NCBI RefSeq assembly: GCF_028198145.1
Contig: NZ_CP116338.1
Span: 1,240,001-1,304,000 of the forward strand
Origin: Microbacterium sp. nov. GSS16
Lineage (GTDB): Bacteria > Actinomycetota > Actinomycetes > Actinomycetales > Microbacteriaceae
Reading direction: 5' to 3'
DNA: 64,000 nucleotides
The notes beneath the pieces were generated by a model. The model saw only the letters and a program-made list of their open reading frames with translations, did no database searches and was not told the origin of the DNA. Shown piece by piece: positions 36,455-43,397 of this stretch. Numbering within the stretch: position 1 is the first letter of the stretch; each line of letters opens with the position of its first letter. The position numbers and the translations under genes are program-made.

Positions 36455-37438
36455 TCAGCGCAGGCTGAAGCCGTCGGCGACGGGGTCGTTCTCGTCGAGT
36501 TCGAACGTGCAGGTGCCGACCCGGTGCGCCATGCCGCGCACTTCGGGGATGACCCCCTCTGTCGTGCGCTCGGCGACGCGCGCGAGGAAGCGGGTGCCGA
36601 TGATCGAGTCGTGGGTGAGCGTCTCGTCGTCGGCCAGCTCTCCGGTCGCCGCGAGCAGCGCCACTCGCGCCGCAGTGCCCGAGCCGCACGGGCTGCGGTC
36701 GACCTCACCGTCGGCGAACACGGTCACGTTGCGCTGGTGGGGACCCGCGTCGGTGCGCCCGAGATCGTCGAACAGGATTGTGCCGTAGACCCCCGAAAGA
36801 CGGGCGTCGTCGAGCTGCGCGGCCGGATGCTCGTTGAGCGCCCACTTGATCTCGCGGCCGATCGCGATGAGATCGGTGGTGTGCTGCGGGGTGACCTCGA
36901 GCGCGACGGCCGAGGCGGGTAGGGTCGCGTAGACCGCGCCGCCGAAGACGAGGTCGACCTCGACGTCGCCGCGTGAGGTGCGCAGCGGGATGCCGCGGGC
37001 GAGCACCCGGGATTCGACGTTGCGGAAGACGATCTCGTCGATGCGCCCTGCGCTCTGACGCACCAGCGCCTGCACCCGTCCGCTCGGAACGTCGATCGTC
37101 ACCGCCGTCTCGCCGTCGGGGTCGGACGGGACTCGGCCGGTGCGCACCGCCCAGGCGCCGAGGGCGATCGTGCCGTGTCCGCACGCCGTCGAGAAGCCGT
37201 CCTTGTGCCAGAACAGCACCCCGAAGTCGGCGCCCGCGTCGTCGGGCGGGGTGATGAACCCGCCGTACATGTCGTCGTGGCCGCGAGGCTCGAGGCAGAG
37301 GAACCGCCGGATGGCATCCGCACCACCGCTGATCGCCTCGACGCGGCGCTCGGCGACCGTGTCGCCGCGCGTGGGCACGCCCTCGACGATGCGGAACGGC
37401 TCGCCGGCGGTGTGCCAGTCCTCCGTGGTCCACTGCAT
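36455..37438 (-). CDS. Proline racemase family protein 2
   Basis: 327 residues, paralogue of the protein at 32588-33589. Both cysteines are kept: Cys86 in STACGHGTIALG and Cys251 in DRSPCGSGTAAR. Begins MQWTTEDWHTAGEPFRIVEG. The double cysteine argues for racemase or epimerase rather than trans-3-hydroxyproline dehydratase. Adjacent to the cyclodeaminase-like gene, so it may handle proline or 3-hydroxyproline. Confidence 0.9.
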   Translation of the reverse strand: MQWTTEDWHTAGEPFRIVEGVPTRGDTVAERRVEAISGGADAIRRFLCLEPRGHDDMYGGFITPPDDAGADFGVLFWHKDGFSTACGHGTIALGAWAVRTGRVPSDPDGETAVTIDVPSGRVQALVRQSAGRIDEIVFRNVESRVLARGIPLRTSRGDVEVDLVFGGAVYATLPASAVALEVTPQHTTDLIAIGREIKWALNEHPAAQLDDARLSGVYGTILFDDLGRTDAGPHQRNVTVFADGEVDRSPCGSGTAARVALLAATGELADDETLTHDSIIGTRFLARVAERTTEGVIPEVRGMAHRVGTCTFELDENDPVADGFSLR

Positions 37439-37478
37439 GCGTTCTCCTCCGATGCTCGAGCGGTTCCGTGTTCGGCGC

Positions 37479-38408
37479 TCAGACGGCCAGCCGGGCGACG
37501 GCGAGATCCTGCCACCCCATGCCGCAGGTCTTCACGATCCGCGGGCGGTCGGTCGCAGCGGTGGTCGCGCCGGTGAACAGCTCGTGCATCGTCACGACGT
37601 CGTCGAGGCGCAGCATCCCCGCCTCGACGGCGACGATCACGTCACCGGCCTCGGATGCCGCGACCCGACGGCTCTCCACGACGACCTGCGATCGCCCGAC
37701 GAGCGCCGGGTCGAGCTCGGTGCGGTCGGGCTCGTGCGAGCCTATCGCGACGATCGTCGCGTCGTCGCGCACCGACGCGGAGGGGAACAGGGGAGCGGAT
37801 GCCGTGGTCGCGCACACGATGAGGTCGGCGGCCGCGATGTCGTCGAAGGTGCCTGCGCGCATGTCGGCGTCGGGTGCGTAGGAGCGGGAGGCCTCGACGG
37901 CGGATGCCGCGCGCCCGGCATCCCGCCCGATGATGCGCACCGAGCGCAGCGGGCGGATCGCCGCGAATGCCTCGACGTGACGGATCGACTGCGGCCCGGT
38001 GCCGATGACGACGAGGTCGCCGGCGGTCTCGCTGGCAAGCACGTCCGCGCAGGCGGCGGACACCGCCGGGGTGCGCAGGCTCGTCAGCGCGGTGCCGTCG
38101 AGGATGGCGGTGGGGGCGAGGGTCTGGCCGTCTACGAGGATGTAGACGCCCTGGATGCGCTCGAGACCCCGCTCGGGGTTACCGGGCGCGACCGTGGCGA
38201 ACTTCTGCCCCACGGCGCCGCCCGCTGCGGCGGGCATGAGCAGCAGCTGCCCGTTGGGGACGTCGAGGATCTGCCGAGCGAGGTCGTGCTCGGGGTCGAA
38301 ACCGTCTCGCAGCGTGCTCTGCACGGCCGCGATGGCGGCGGGCATGCTGACCCGCTCGGCGAGCAGCTGTGCGTTGACCAGGGCGAGATCGGCGATGACG
38401 TCGGGCAT
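37479..38408 (-). CDS. Ornithine cyclodeaminase/mu-crystallin family, probable pyrroline-2-carboxylate reductase
   Basis: 309 residues. GLERIQGVYILVDGQTLAPT, LRTPAVSAACADVLA, the NAD-binding VVIGTGPQSIRHVEAFAAIR and IVCATTASAPLF are family motifs. Next to proline racemases these enzymes usually reduce delta-1-pyrroline-2-carboxylate to proline. A promoter-like pair TGACAT-N16-TAGATT ends 6 bp before the ATG, suggesting a leaderless mRNA, and the shared TGTCAC site overlaps its -35. First gene of the racemase-amidohydrolase operon. Confidence 0.9.
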   Translation of the reverse strand: MPDVIADLALVNAQLLAERVSMPAAIAAVQSTLRDGFDPEHDLARQILDVPNGQLLLMPAAAGGAVGQKFATVAPGNPERGLERIQGVYILVDGQTLAPTAILDGTALTSLRTPAVSAACADVLASETAGDLVVIGTGPQSIRHVEAFAAIRPLRSVRIIGRDAGRAASAVEASRSYAPDADMRAGTFDDIAAADLIVCATTASAPLFPSASVRDDATIVAIGSHEPDRTELDPALVGRSQVVVESRRVAASEAGDVIVAVEAGMLRLDDVVTMHELFTGATTAATDRPRIVKTCGMGWQDLAVARLAV

Positions 38409-38429
38409 GCTCCCAATCTAGGTTCAAAT

Positions 38430-38450
38430 CAGTAATATGTCACGCGCTAT
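38430..38450 (-). promoter_or_regulatory. Putative FCD-regulator site C, cyclodeaminase operon
   Basis: On the plus strand CAGTAATATGTCACGCGCTA followed by T, 18/21 identical to the liv-operon site. Its TGACAT complement overlaps the apparent -35 of the minus-strand promoter, as expected for a repressor site. Confidence 0.6.
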
Positions 38451-38515
38451 CGATGTTGATCGCCGGTGTCGCTGTCGATTCGCGCAGCGGTGGCGTATGT
38501 CGTAAGCTGGACGAC

Positions 38516-38606
38516 GGTGACGTGTCCGAGCGGCCGAAGGTGCAACTCTCGAAAAGTTGTGTAGGGTAACCCCCTACCGTGGGTTCAAATCCCACCGTCA
38601 CCGCCA
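38516..38606 (+). tRNA. tRNA-Ser (CGA)
   Basis: Acceptor stem GGTGACG (38516-38522) with CGTCACC (38596-38602), discriminator G, encoded CCA (38604-38606). The anticodon stem-loop CAACT-CTCGAAA-AGTTG gives anticodon CGA (codon UCG). A long variable arm (TGTAGGGTAACCCCCTACC region) and GGGTTCAAATCCC T arm complete a class II tRNA of 91 nt. Confidence 0.97.
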
Positions 38607-38610
38607 TGGA

Positions 38611-38632
38611 AACCCCCGAGAAATCGGGGGTT
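38611..38632 (+). terminator. tRNA-Ser terminator
   Basis: AACCCCCGA-gaaa-TCGGGGGTT with following TTCG, 4 bp after the tRNA. A typical intrinsic terminator. The stretch 38633-38863 has no convincing gene and no recognisable integrase. Confidence 0.9.
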
Positions 38633-38863
38633 TTCGCGTATCTAGACACCGCGTGGTGCATCCTTGGTGCATATTCCGGACGTCGATGGAAACTTCGCGG
38701 GGATCTGGCGCTCTTAGAGTCCGGTAGGTCTTGGACGACACGAGCCTCTAAGTGCGGTAGCGCGCTTAAGGGGGAGGACCGCTCATCAAGGTTCGAGTGT
38801 GTCAGCCGTATGCTCGCGGGATGGTTCGGCGACGCCCAGACAAGCTGATCCCAACGTCTCAGT

Positions 38864-40135
38864 TCAGGTTCCCGTGCGCGCGGCTCTCCGTCGCGTTCCC
38901 TCGCTCCACTCCGCACCAGAGGCAGGAACGGCGGCGCAGAGGATCCATCCATCCGCTGTCGCTTCCGACTGCAGCTGCCCTCCCTGGTGGATGAGGCGCT
39001 GGCGGGCGCGCACGAGGCCCCGTCCGGTGCCGCCGATCGCTCCTTTGGCCAGCGGTGTCGAGACGTTCGTCACGACGAGCTCGACGGTGCCGGGCTGACG
39101 AAGGACCTCCACGCTCGCGGAGCGCGAGTTCGGGGCGTGCTTGAGGATGTTGGTGACGGCCTCTATCGCGGCCTCCGTGAGTGCTCGATCCGCAGCGGGC
39201 GTCGCACCGAGCGGAATGCGAGGCGTGGACACGCGTGTCGGGATGCGGGCATCCTTCAGCAAGTCTCCGAGCGATGCCACCACCTCTACGAGGTCGCCCG
39301 CATACCGTGTCGGTCTTGCCTCTGTGACCTCCGGGCGGGTCTCACGAATCAACGACAGCAGCGATTGGACGCTCTGCAACGCCTTCTCGGCAGAGTCCTC
39401 GATGGTCGAGAGGGACACCTGCCGTGCCGCCTCGTCTGGCTGCCGCGGCAGTGCGCGGGCGTGGAACAGCACGAGCGTGAGATCGTGCGCGATCCCGTCG
39501 TGCAGCTCATCGGCGATCCGCTCCTGTTCCTCCCGTGCCAACGTCTCAAGATCGCTCATCACGCGGGCACGTTCCGAGGCGAAGATCGCCTCCCGTGCTG
39601 AGACGAGCCGAAAGGTGAGACCTGCGAGGAACGCGATCATCGCGATGCCGGCGACCCCGAAGACACCGCCGTCGGTGAGGGATGAGCCGTTGAGGGCGAT
39701 GTCCGCGGTGAGCATGCCGAGAACCAGGACGTGGATCACGATCCCCCAGGGTGCGCATGTCGCTGCCACCAGTCCCAGCGCGATGGCCAGCTCGAGAAGA
39801 TCGCCGGCGCTGCCGGTCAGCACCGCACCGAGGCTGCAGATGACCATGACCATGAACGCTGCGGTCAGTGGGTGCCACGCGAAGGCTGCGATGGCGGCAT
39901 AGAGCATCAGCGCAAGCAGGTCCGCACGTGCGAAGCGTCCGGCTGCGACGATGAAGCCGACAGCGATGCACACCAGGACGCTCACGACGACGATGAGCAG
40001 AATCCGGGCGATCGGGTGCAGGGAACGCTGCTGCCAGAACTCTCTGGAAGCGAGCATGCGGCGCAGAGACGTCCGTCCCGGGTCGGAGAGCGTCAGCTCA
40101 GCACCGGCGCGAGGACGATCGCGCTGTTCAGGCAC
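38864..40135 (-). CDS. Multi-pass histidine kinase of NarL-type system
   Basis: Up to 423 residues from GTG 40135; an internal ATG 26 codons later is an alternative. The N-terminal half holds five to six hydrophobic helices (ILLIVVVSVLVCIAVGFIVA, LLALMLYAAIAAFAWHPLTA and more) and no extracellular domain. The dimerisation/phosphorylation segment is EEQERIADELHDGIAHDLTL with the phospho-histidine in ELHD, and the ATPase domain has ALTEAAIEAVTNILKHA and GGTGRGLVRARQR. The start overlaps the 3' end of the 35-residue peptide gene by 8 bp, so the two are probably translationally coupled. Partner of the divergent regulator at 40398. Confidence 0.93.
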   Translation of the reverse strand: MPEQRDRPRAGAELTLSDPGRTSLRRMLASREFWQQRSLHPIARILLIVVVSVLVCIAVGFIVAAGRFARADLLALMLYAAIAAFAWHPLTAAFMVMVICSLGAVLTGSAGDLLELAIALGLVAATCAPWGIVIHVLVLGMLTADIALNGSSLTDGGVFGVAGIAMIAFLAGLTFRLVSAREAIFASERARVMSDLETLAREEQERIADELHDGIAHDLTLVLFHARALPRQPDEAARQVSLSTIEDSAEKALQSVQSLLSLIRETRPEVTEARPTRYAGDLVEVVASLGDLLKDARIPTRVSTPRIPLGATPAADRALTEAAIEAVTNILKHAPNSRSASVEVLRQPGTVELVVTNVSTPLAKGAIGGTGRGLVRARQRLIHQGGQLQSEATADGWILCAAVPASGAEWSEGTRRRAARTGT

Positions 40136-40235
40136 AAATCCCCATCACCTTGCACAGCCAGTCGCCGAGGTCCGCATTCGCTCCAGCAGCCAGTCGGACG
40201 AACGATGCGATGCCGTACATGGTCGAGGTGGGCAT
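40128..40235 (-). CDS. 35-residue two-cysteine peptide, candidate signal or bacteriocin
   Basis: ATG 40235 has GAGGAG 5 nt upstream, the best ribosome-binding site in the locus. The product begins MPTSTMYGIASFVRLAAGAN and ends ADLGDWLCKVMGICA, with Cys28 and Cys34 in the last eight residues and an amphipathic middle. The stop lies inside the kinase gene (8-bp overlap). There is no Sec signal, no GG leader and no modification enzyme nearby. It is too short for ordinary gene finders. I do not recognise a family. Its place directly before a sensor kinase suggests an inducing peptide; a leaderless bacteriocin is another reading. Confidence 0.7.
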   Translation of the reverse strand: MPTSTMYGIASFVRLAAGANADLGDWLCKVMGICA

Positions 40236-40313
40236 GGTGACTCCTCACGGTCAGGACGCGAGCCGACGCCTGCCCGAGCGGGCGGCGTCGTCCCGGAACA
40301 TGGATGTTCCTAC

Positions 40314-40319
40314 ACACTA
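40314..40319 (-). promoter_or_regulatory. Candidate -10 of the peptide-kinase promoter
   Basis: TAGTGT on the minus strand. Its upstream end is 36-37 bp from the centre of the inverted repeat at 40349-40362, the same distance as between the second repeat and the TAGGTT hexamer before the secreted-protein gene. Confidence 0.4.
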
Positions 40320-40346
40320 CGTCGCACCTCCCCAGGGCCCGAGAAC

Positions 40347-40364
40347 CATAGCCCTGGGGCTACA
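40347..40364. promoter_or_regulatory. Response-regulator box 1 (divergent promoter)
   Basis: CATAGC-CCTGGG-GCTACA, with the inner perfect inverted repeat TAGCCC-TG-GGGCTA at 40349-40362. It lies between the peptide-kinase operon and the response-regulator gene. An extra half-site CCCAGGGC (40331-40338) is complementary to GCCCTGGG (40351-40358). Confidence 0.7.
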
Positions 40365-40397
40365 GATCCGCCGTCGCCCGCGCGATAGCGTGTTGAG

Positions 40398-41048
40398 GTG
40401 AGTGAAGCGGTGCGCGTTCTCGTCGTCGACGATGAGGCCCTGGTGCGCCACGCCCTTCGCGCATTCGTCGCTGACGACGTACGGGTCACCCTCGTGGGAG
40501 AAGCCCAAGACGGCTCCGAGGTCGTCGAGGCCTGCCGGCAGTCTCAGCCGGATGTGGTGCTGATGGACATCAAGATGCCCGAGATCAGCGGCGTCGAGGC
40601 CACCCGTCGTGTCCTGGAGTGGAACCCGCGCTGCCGCATAGTCGCGCTGACGACGTTCACCACCGAGTGGCGCGCCCTCGAGGTGCTACATGCCGGTGCC
40701 TGCGGATACCTGGTGAAGAACTCCACCCCGGAACAGATCATCGATGCCATCGTCGCCGCCCACGCCGGCGACCGCGTCGTCTCGCCAGAAGTGCAAGAGC
40801 GATTCGTGCGCGCCGCGATCGATTCCGGCGACGGACGCTTCACCGATGGCCCGGCGCTCAGTGACCGAGAGCGGCAGGTCATCGAGCTGATCGCGAAGGG
40901 CATGTCCAACTCTGAGATCGCGGACGAGCTCCACTACGCCGAGAGCACGGTGAAGGCCGACATCCGGCGCATCAATCAGCTGTGGGGCGTCGAGAACCGC
41001 CTGCAGATTGTTCTGCGTGCCACCGAGCTCGGGATCATCAGCCTCTGA
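40398..41048 (+). CDS. NarL/FixJ-family response regulator
   Basis: 216 residues from GTG 40398. Receiver domain with VLVVDDEALVRHALRAFVAD, phospho-aspartate in VVLMDIKMPEISG and the late lysine in GYLVKNSTPEQ; C-terminal LuxR helix-turn-helix ALSDRERQVIELIAKGMSNS then EIADELHYAESTVKADIRRI. No Shine-Dalgarno is seen, and a TAGCGT hexamer (40386-40391) places the transcription start at about the GTG, so the mRNA is probably leaderless. Likely binds the three inverted repeats of this locus. Confidence 0.95.
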   Translation: MSEAVRVLVVDDEALVRHALRAFVADDVRVTLVGEAQDGSEVVEACRQSQPDVVLMDIKMPEISGVEATRRVLEWNPRCRIVALTTFTTEWRALEVLHAGACGYLVKNSTPEQIIDAIVAAHAGDRVVSPEVQERFVRAAIDSGDGRFTDGPALSDRERQVIELIAKGMSNSEIADELHYAESTVKADIRRINQLWGVENRLQIVLRATELGIISL

Positions 41049-41065
41049 CCCCACGGTAAGCAATT

Positions 41066-41083
41066 CATAGCCCCAGCGCTATG
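41066..41083 (+). promoter_or_regulatory. Response-regulator box 2
   Basis: CATAGC-CCCAGC-GCTATG, perfect 6-bp arms with 6-nt centre, 81 bp before the secreted-protein start codon. A TAGGTT hexamer (41111-41116) begins about 36 bp from its centre. Confidence 0.7.
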
Positions 41084-41163
41084 GACCCGTTTCGCGCCTT
41101 ATCGCGCTCATAGGTTGAGAGTGCGGTTCGACCACCGAATCGCGAAGAGACGGAGGAACAACG

Positions 41164-41799
41164 ATGAAGTTCAAAACCGCTGTACTCGGGGTCGTGGCGG
41201 CGCTTGCGCTCGGAACTATAGCCGCGCCTGCGCAAGCGTCGGAGCCGCTGCCGGACGATTCGATGTTCTTCTCCTCAAAAGACCTCGATGCGATGTCACC
41301 GAATGGTGGGGCCGCTCTGGACCCCGACGTGTTTCTCCACGGGCTGGAGGAGCTCGAAGCCTCGCCTGTGGAGCGGAACGAGATCACCGAGGACGGCCAC
41401 ACGTTCTATCAATACGTCGTCCCCGAAGGCTCGCTGACGCTGCCGAGCGCCGCTGATGTCCGCGCAGCGATCGACGCAGATGCGTCGGCACCCTCGTCCG
41501 CGCCGAGCGACGTGATCACACCTTTCCTTGAGGTTCGCTTCTCCGGCATCAAGATGGCGGTCGGCTTCAACACTGTCGACCAGCAGGCTCTCGCTGCAGG
41601 AGGTGGGGCTGCGGTCGCCGCAGCTCTGTGTCTGATCCCGGGGGTCGGCTGGGCCGCCTGCACAGTCATCGGGATCGTCGTCGGTGTTGCCACCACCTAC
41701 CTCGTCGCGAACGGGATCTGCAGCGGTGGCCGCACCCTCTGGTGGTACGACGTCAAGGGCGGATCTGTGATCAACTGTCGTTCAACCGCACCGTTCTGA
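41164..41799 (+). CDS. Secreted protein with hydrophobic four-cysteine C-terminus, bacteriocin-precursor-like
   Basis: 211 residues, GGAGGA 6 nt before the ATG. Sec signal MKFKTAVLGVVAALALGTIA with probable cleavage after AQA (residue 25), then an acidic region to about residue 118, then a Gly/Ala/Val-rich segment (141-184, including AAGGGAAVAAALCLIPGVGW) and a tail with Trp-Trp. All four cysteines (156, 166, 186, 205) are in the last 60 residues. The layout, signal plus acidic pro-region plus hydrophobic toxin-like C-terminus, recalls SdpC or halocin C8 precursors, but no clear homology is seen. It heads a probable operon with the two small membrane-protein genes. Confidence 0.85.
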   Translation: MKFKTAVLGVVAALALGTIAAPAQASEPLPDDSMFFSSKDLDAMSPNGGAALDPDVFLHGLEELEASPVERNEITEDGHTFYQYVVPEGSLTLPSAADVRAAIDADASAPSSAPSDVITPFLEVRFSGIKMAVGFNTVDQQALAAGGGAAVAAALCLIPGVGWAACTVIGIVVGVATTYLVANGICSGGRTLWWYDVKGGSVINCRSTAPF

Positions 41800-41824
41800 C
41801 TAGGAACCGGAAAGAGGTAAGCCC

Positions 41825-42016
41825 ATGCGATCTTGGCTGATCTTCATAGGAAGCGTCGTCGCGGCCCTAGTTGTCCTCGCGCTGCTGGCGACTAGCTTTC
41901 CCTCAGGATCTTCGATCATCTTCCTCATAGGCACTCCGATTGTCGTTGTCGGCGCAGGCTTGGGGGCGAAGCTCGTCCAGCGCAGGAACAGAGCCTTGCG
42001 GGGAGAAAGCCTCTAG
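41825..42016 (+). CDS. Small membrane protein, candidate immunity protein
   Basis: 63 residues, GAGG 7 nt before the ATG. Two hydrophobic helices (WLIFIGSVVAALVVLALLAT and SIIFLIGTPIVVVGAGLGAK) and a basic tail (LVQRRNRALRGESL). Starts 25 bp after the secreted-protein stop. Size and topology fit a bacteriocin immunity protein; no family is recognised. Confidence 0.75.
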   Translation: MRSWLIFIGSVVAALVVLALLATSFPSGSSIIFLIGTPIVVVGAGLGAKLVQRRNRALRGESL

Positions 42017-42019
42017 CTG

Positions 42020-42283
42020 TTGGCAATCCAGCCCGTCGACGCAAGAAAGGTCACAGAAATACCCACGGACAACCCGTATATGACCTTCGGCCTGAGGCTC
42101 GGCGTCCTCGGCAAGAGGATCGGCGTCGGCCTGGCGATCCCGAGCTTCATCGTCGAAGTCGGAACCACGATGGGCGCGGCTCTGTCGTCCTCCGGCACGA
42201 TCGCACTCATCGCGTTCGTCGTACTCTCCGTGGTGCTCAGCGTCGCCACGCGACGCCAGAAGCCGATCGGTGGGCACGCCTGA
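42020..42283 (+). CDS. Small membrane protein
   Basis: 87 residues from TTG 42020, or 67 from ATG 42080 (MTFGLRLGVLGKRIGVGLAI); neither has a strong ribosome-binding site. One clear C-terminal helix (GTIALIAFVVLSVVLSVATR) and a weaker earlier one (GVGLAIPSFIVEVGTTMG). Ends with RRQKPIGGHA. Third gene of the probable operon; the strong terminator follows. Confidence 0.65.
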   Translation: MAIQPVDARKVTEIPTDNPYMTFGLRLGVLGKRIGVGLAIPSFIVEVGTTMGAALSSSGTIALIAFVVLSVVLSVATRRQKPIGGHA

Positions 42284-42292
42284 TCACCGAGA

Positions 42293-42331
42293 CACGAAAG
42301 AGGGGCTCGGATTTCGGGCCCCCCTTTCGTG
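42293..42331 (+). terminator. Terminator of the secreted-protein operon
   Basis: CACGAAAG (42293-42300) pairs with CTTTCGTG (42324-42331), and inside it GGGGC pairs with GCCCC, with one internal mismatch. Confidence 0.8.
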
Positions 42332-42360
42332 TGCCTTAGCGAACGACATCGCGGTGAAGG

Positions 42361-42377
42361 TGCAGCCCTGGGGCTAG
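42361..42377 (+). promoter_or_regulatory. Response-regulator box 3
   Basis: TGCAGC-CCTGGG-GCTAG repeats the centre and right arm of box 1 (AGCCCTGGGGCTA shared, 13 of 13). It is 99 bp before the 60-residue membrane-protein gene. The left arm has CAG instead of TAG. Confidence 0.6.
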
Positions 42378-42475
42378 AAGCGGACGCTGGGCCTTGGTCG
42401 ACCGCCGGCAGCCAGACACGATGGACGCAAGATTCCCGGCGACGAACCCGCTCCAGCCCGAGCAGAGAGACCAAG

Positions 42476-42658
42476 ATGCCCCGAACCCTCGCACAACACC
42501 TGACGGTGTCGCTCCCGCTCGTCGGCGTCGCCTTCCTGCTGGCCTCAATGCTCCTCCCGGTCCAGTTCGCGGCCGCCGCGTGGGCGCTCGCGATGATCGT
42601 GTTCCTCACGGCGCTCGCCTGTGCGCTCTACGGCCAGTGGCAGCGCCGCATAGACTGA
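42476..42658 (+). CDS. Small two-helix membrane protein
   Basis: 60 residues from ATG 42476 with a weak GAGAGA upstream. Two hydrophobic helices (LTVSLPLVGVAFLLASMLLP and AAAAWALAMIVFLTALACAL) and a short basic end (YGQWQRRID). Preceded by box 3, so probably expressed with the rest of the locus. No family recognised. Confidence 0.7.
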   Translation: MPRTLAQHLTVSLPLVGVAFLLASMLLPVQFAAAAWALAMIVFLTALACALYGQWQRRID

Positions 42659-42679
42659 ACCGATCTCATTCGAGAGCCT

Positions 42680-43397
42680 TCAGTTCCAGTTCATCCCGTG
42701 CGCGCGGCTGTCCAGCGCGTTCTTCCAGAACGACTCGCGAGTCAGGATCGTGTCAGCTCGGGTCTTGGGGTCGAAGATCTCCAGGATTGAGTACGAAAAG
42801 TTGTCCACGATGTGCCCATCGCCAAAATCATTTCGGATCTGCTCGAGCTCCCGATTGCCACCGGTGAAGACTTTCAAGTGCGCGTAGCTGGACCAGCGCT
42901 GCCACAGCCCGTTGGCGTCCCCGGATGCTGACCGACCCGACGTACAGCCGCCCGCAGCTCAGGTCGGTGATGACGTAGACGCCCTTCACGCTGGAGAGCG
43001 CATCCTTCCAACTGGGCTCGTCGCCGGCGATGATGCGCTGCAGCTCGTGATGCCGCAGCCGGACGTTCTGGTACCCCGGGAAGGTGCCGAGCTTGACGTC
43101 GGGCGCGAGCTCGTAAACCTCCGGGGCGAGCAGGCTCTCCTGAAGCCCCACGTAGTGACGCAGGCACGGAGTCCGACCGATGGGCCTGTCGAGCTTGACG
43201 ATGAGGCGCTTGATGAACTGCTCGTGCAGCGGTAAGGGCGTCAGATCGTGGCCGTGATCGTCCAACCGATCAGGCTTGATCTCGGTCACCTCGAACGCGC
43301 CGCCGAACATGAAGTACTGCGGCCCATAGGGGTAATACTGCGCGAACGACAGCAGGTAGCGAGCGAGCGTGCCCGGACGATGCGCGTCTGCCGGCGG
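42680..43397 (-). pseudogene. Truncated and frameshifted GIY-YIG nuclease
   Basis: The first part, read from just after the lipoprotein stop, encodes ARYLLSFAQYYPYGPQYFMF and later VKGVYVITDLSCGRLYVGS, the GIY-YIG core. After a GGGG run (plus-strand CCCC, 42920-42923) the frame is lost; with one G removed it continues DANGLWQRWSSYAHLKVFTG through SYSILEIFDPKTRADTILTR to the family-typical end RAHGMNWN. No start codon exists before the internal ATG at 43310, and a stop at 43398-43400 closes the frame. The gene therefore lacks its N-terminus and has a frameshift. Confidence 0.85.

Noticed and set aside
38633..38863. Integrase remnant or attachment site behind tRNA-Ser
   Set aside because: No tyrosine-recombinase motif is readable and no copy of the tRNA 3' end was found elsewhere in the window.
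38440..38952. 170-residue minus-strand frame across the tRNA
   Set aside because: It is the antisense reading of tRNA-Ser and its terminator, a known false-annotation type.
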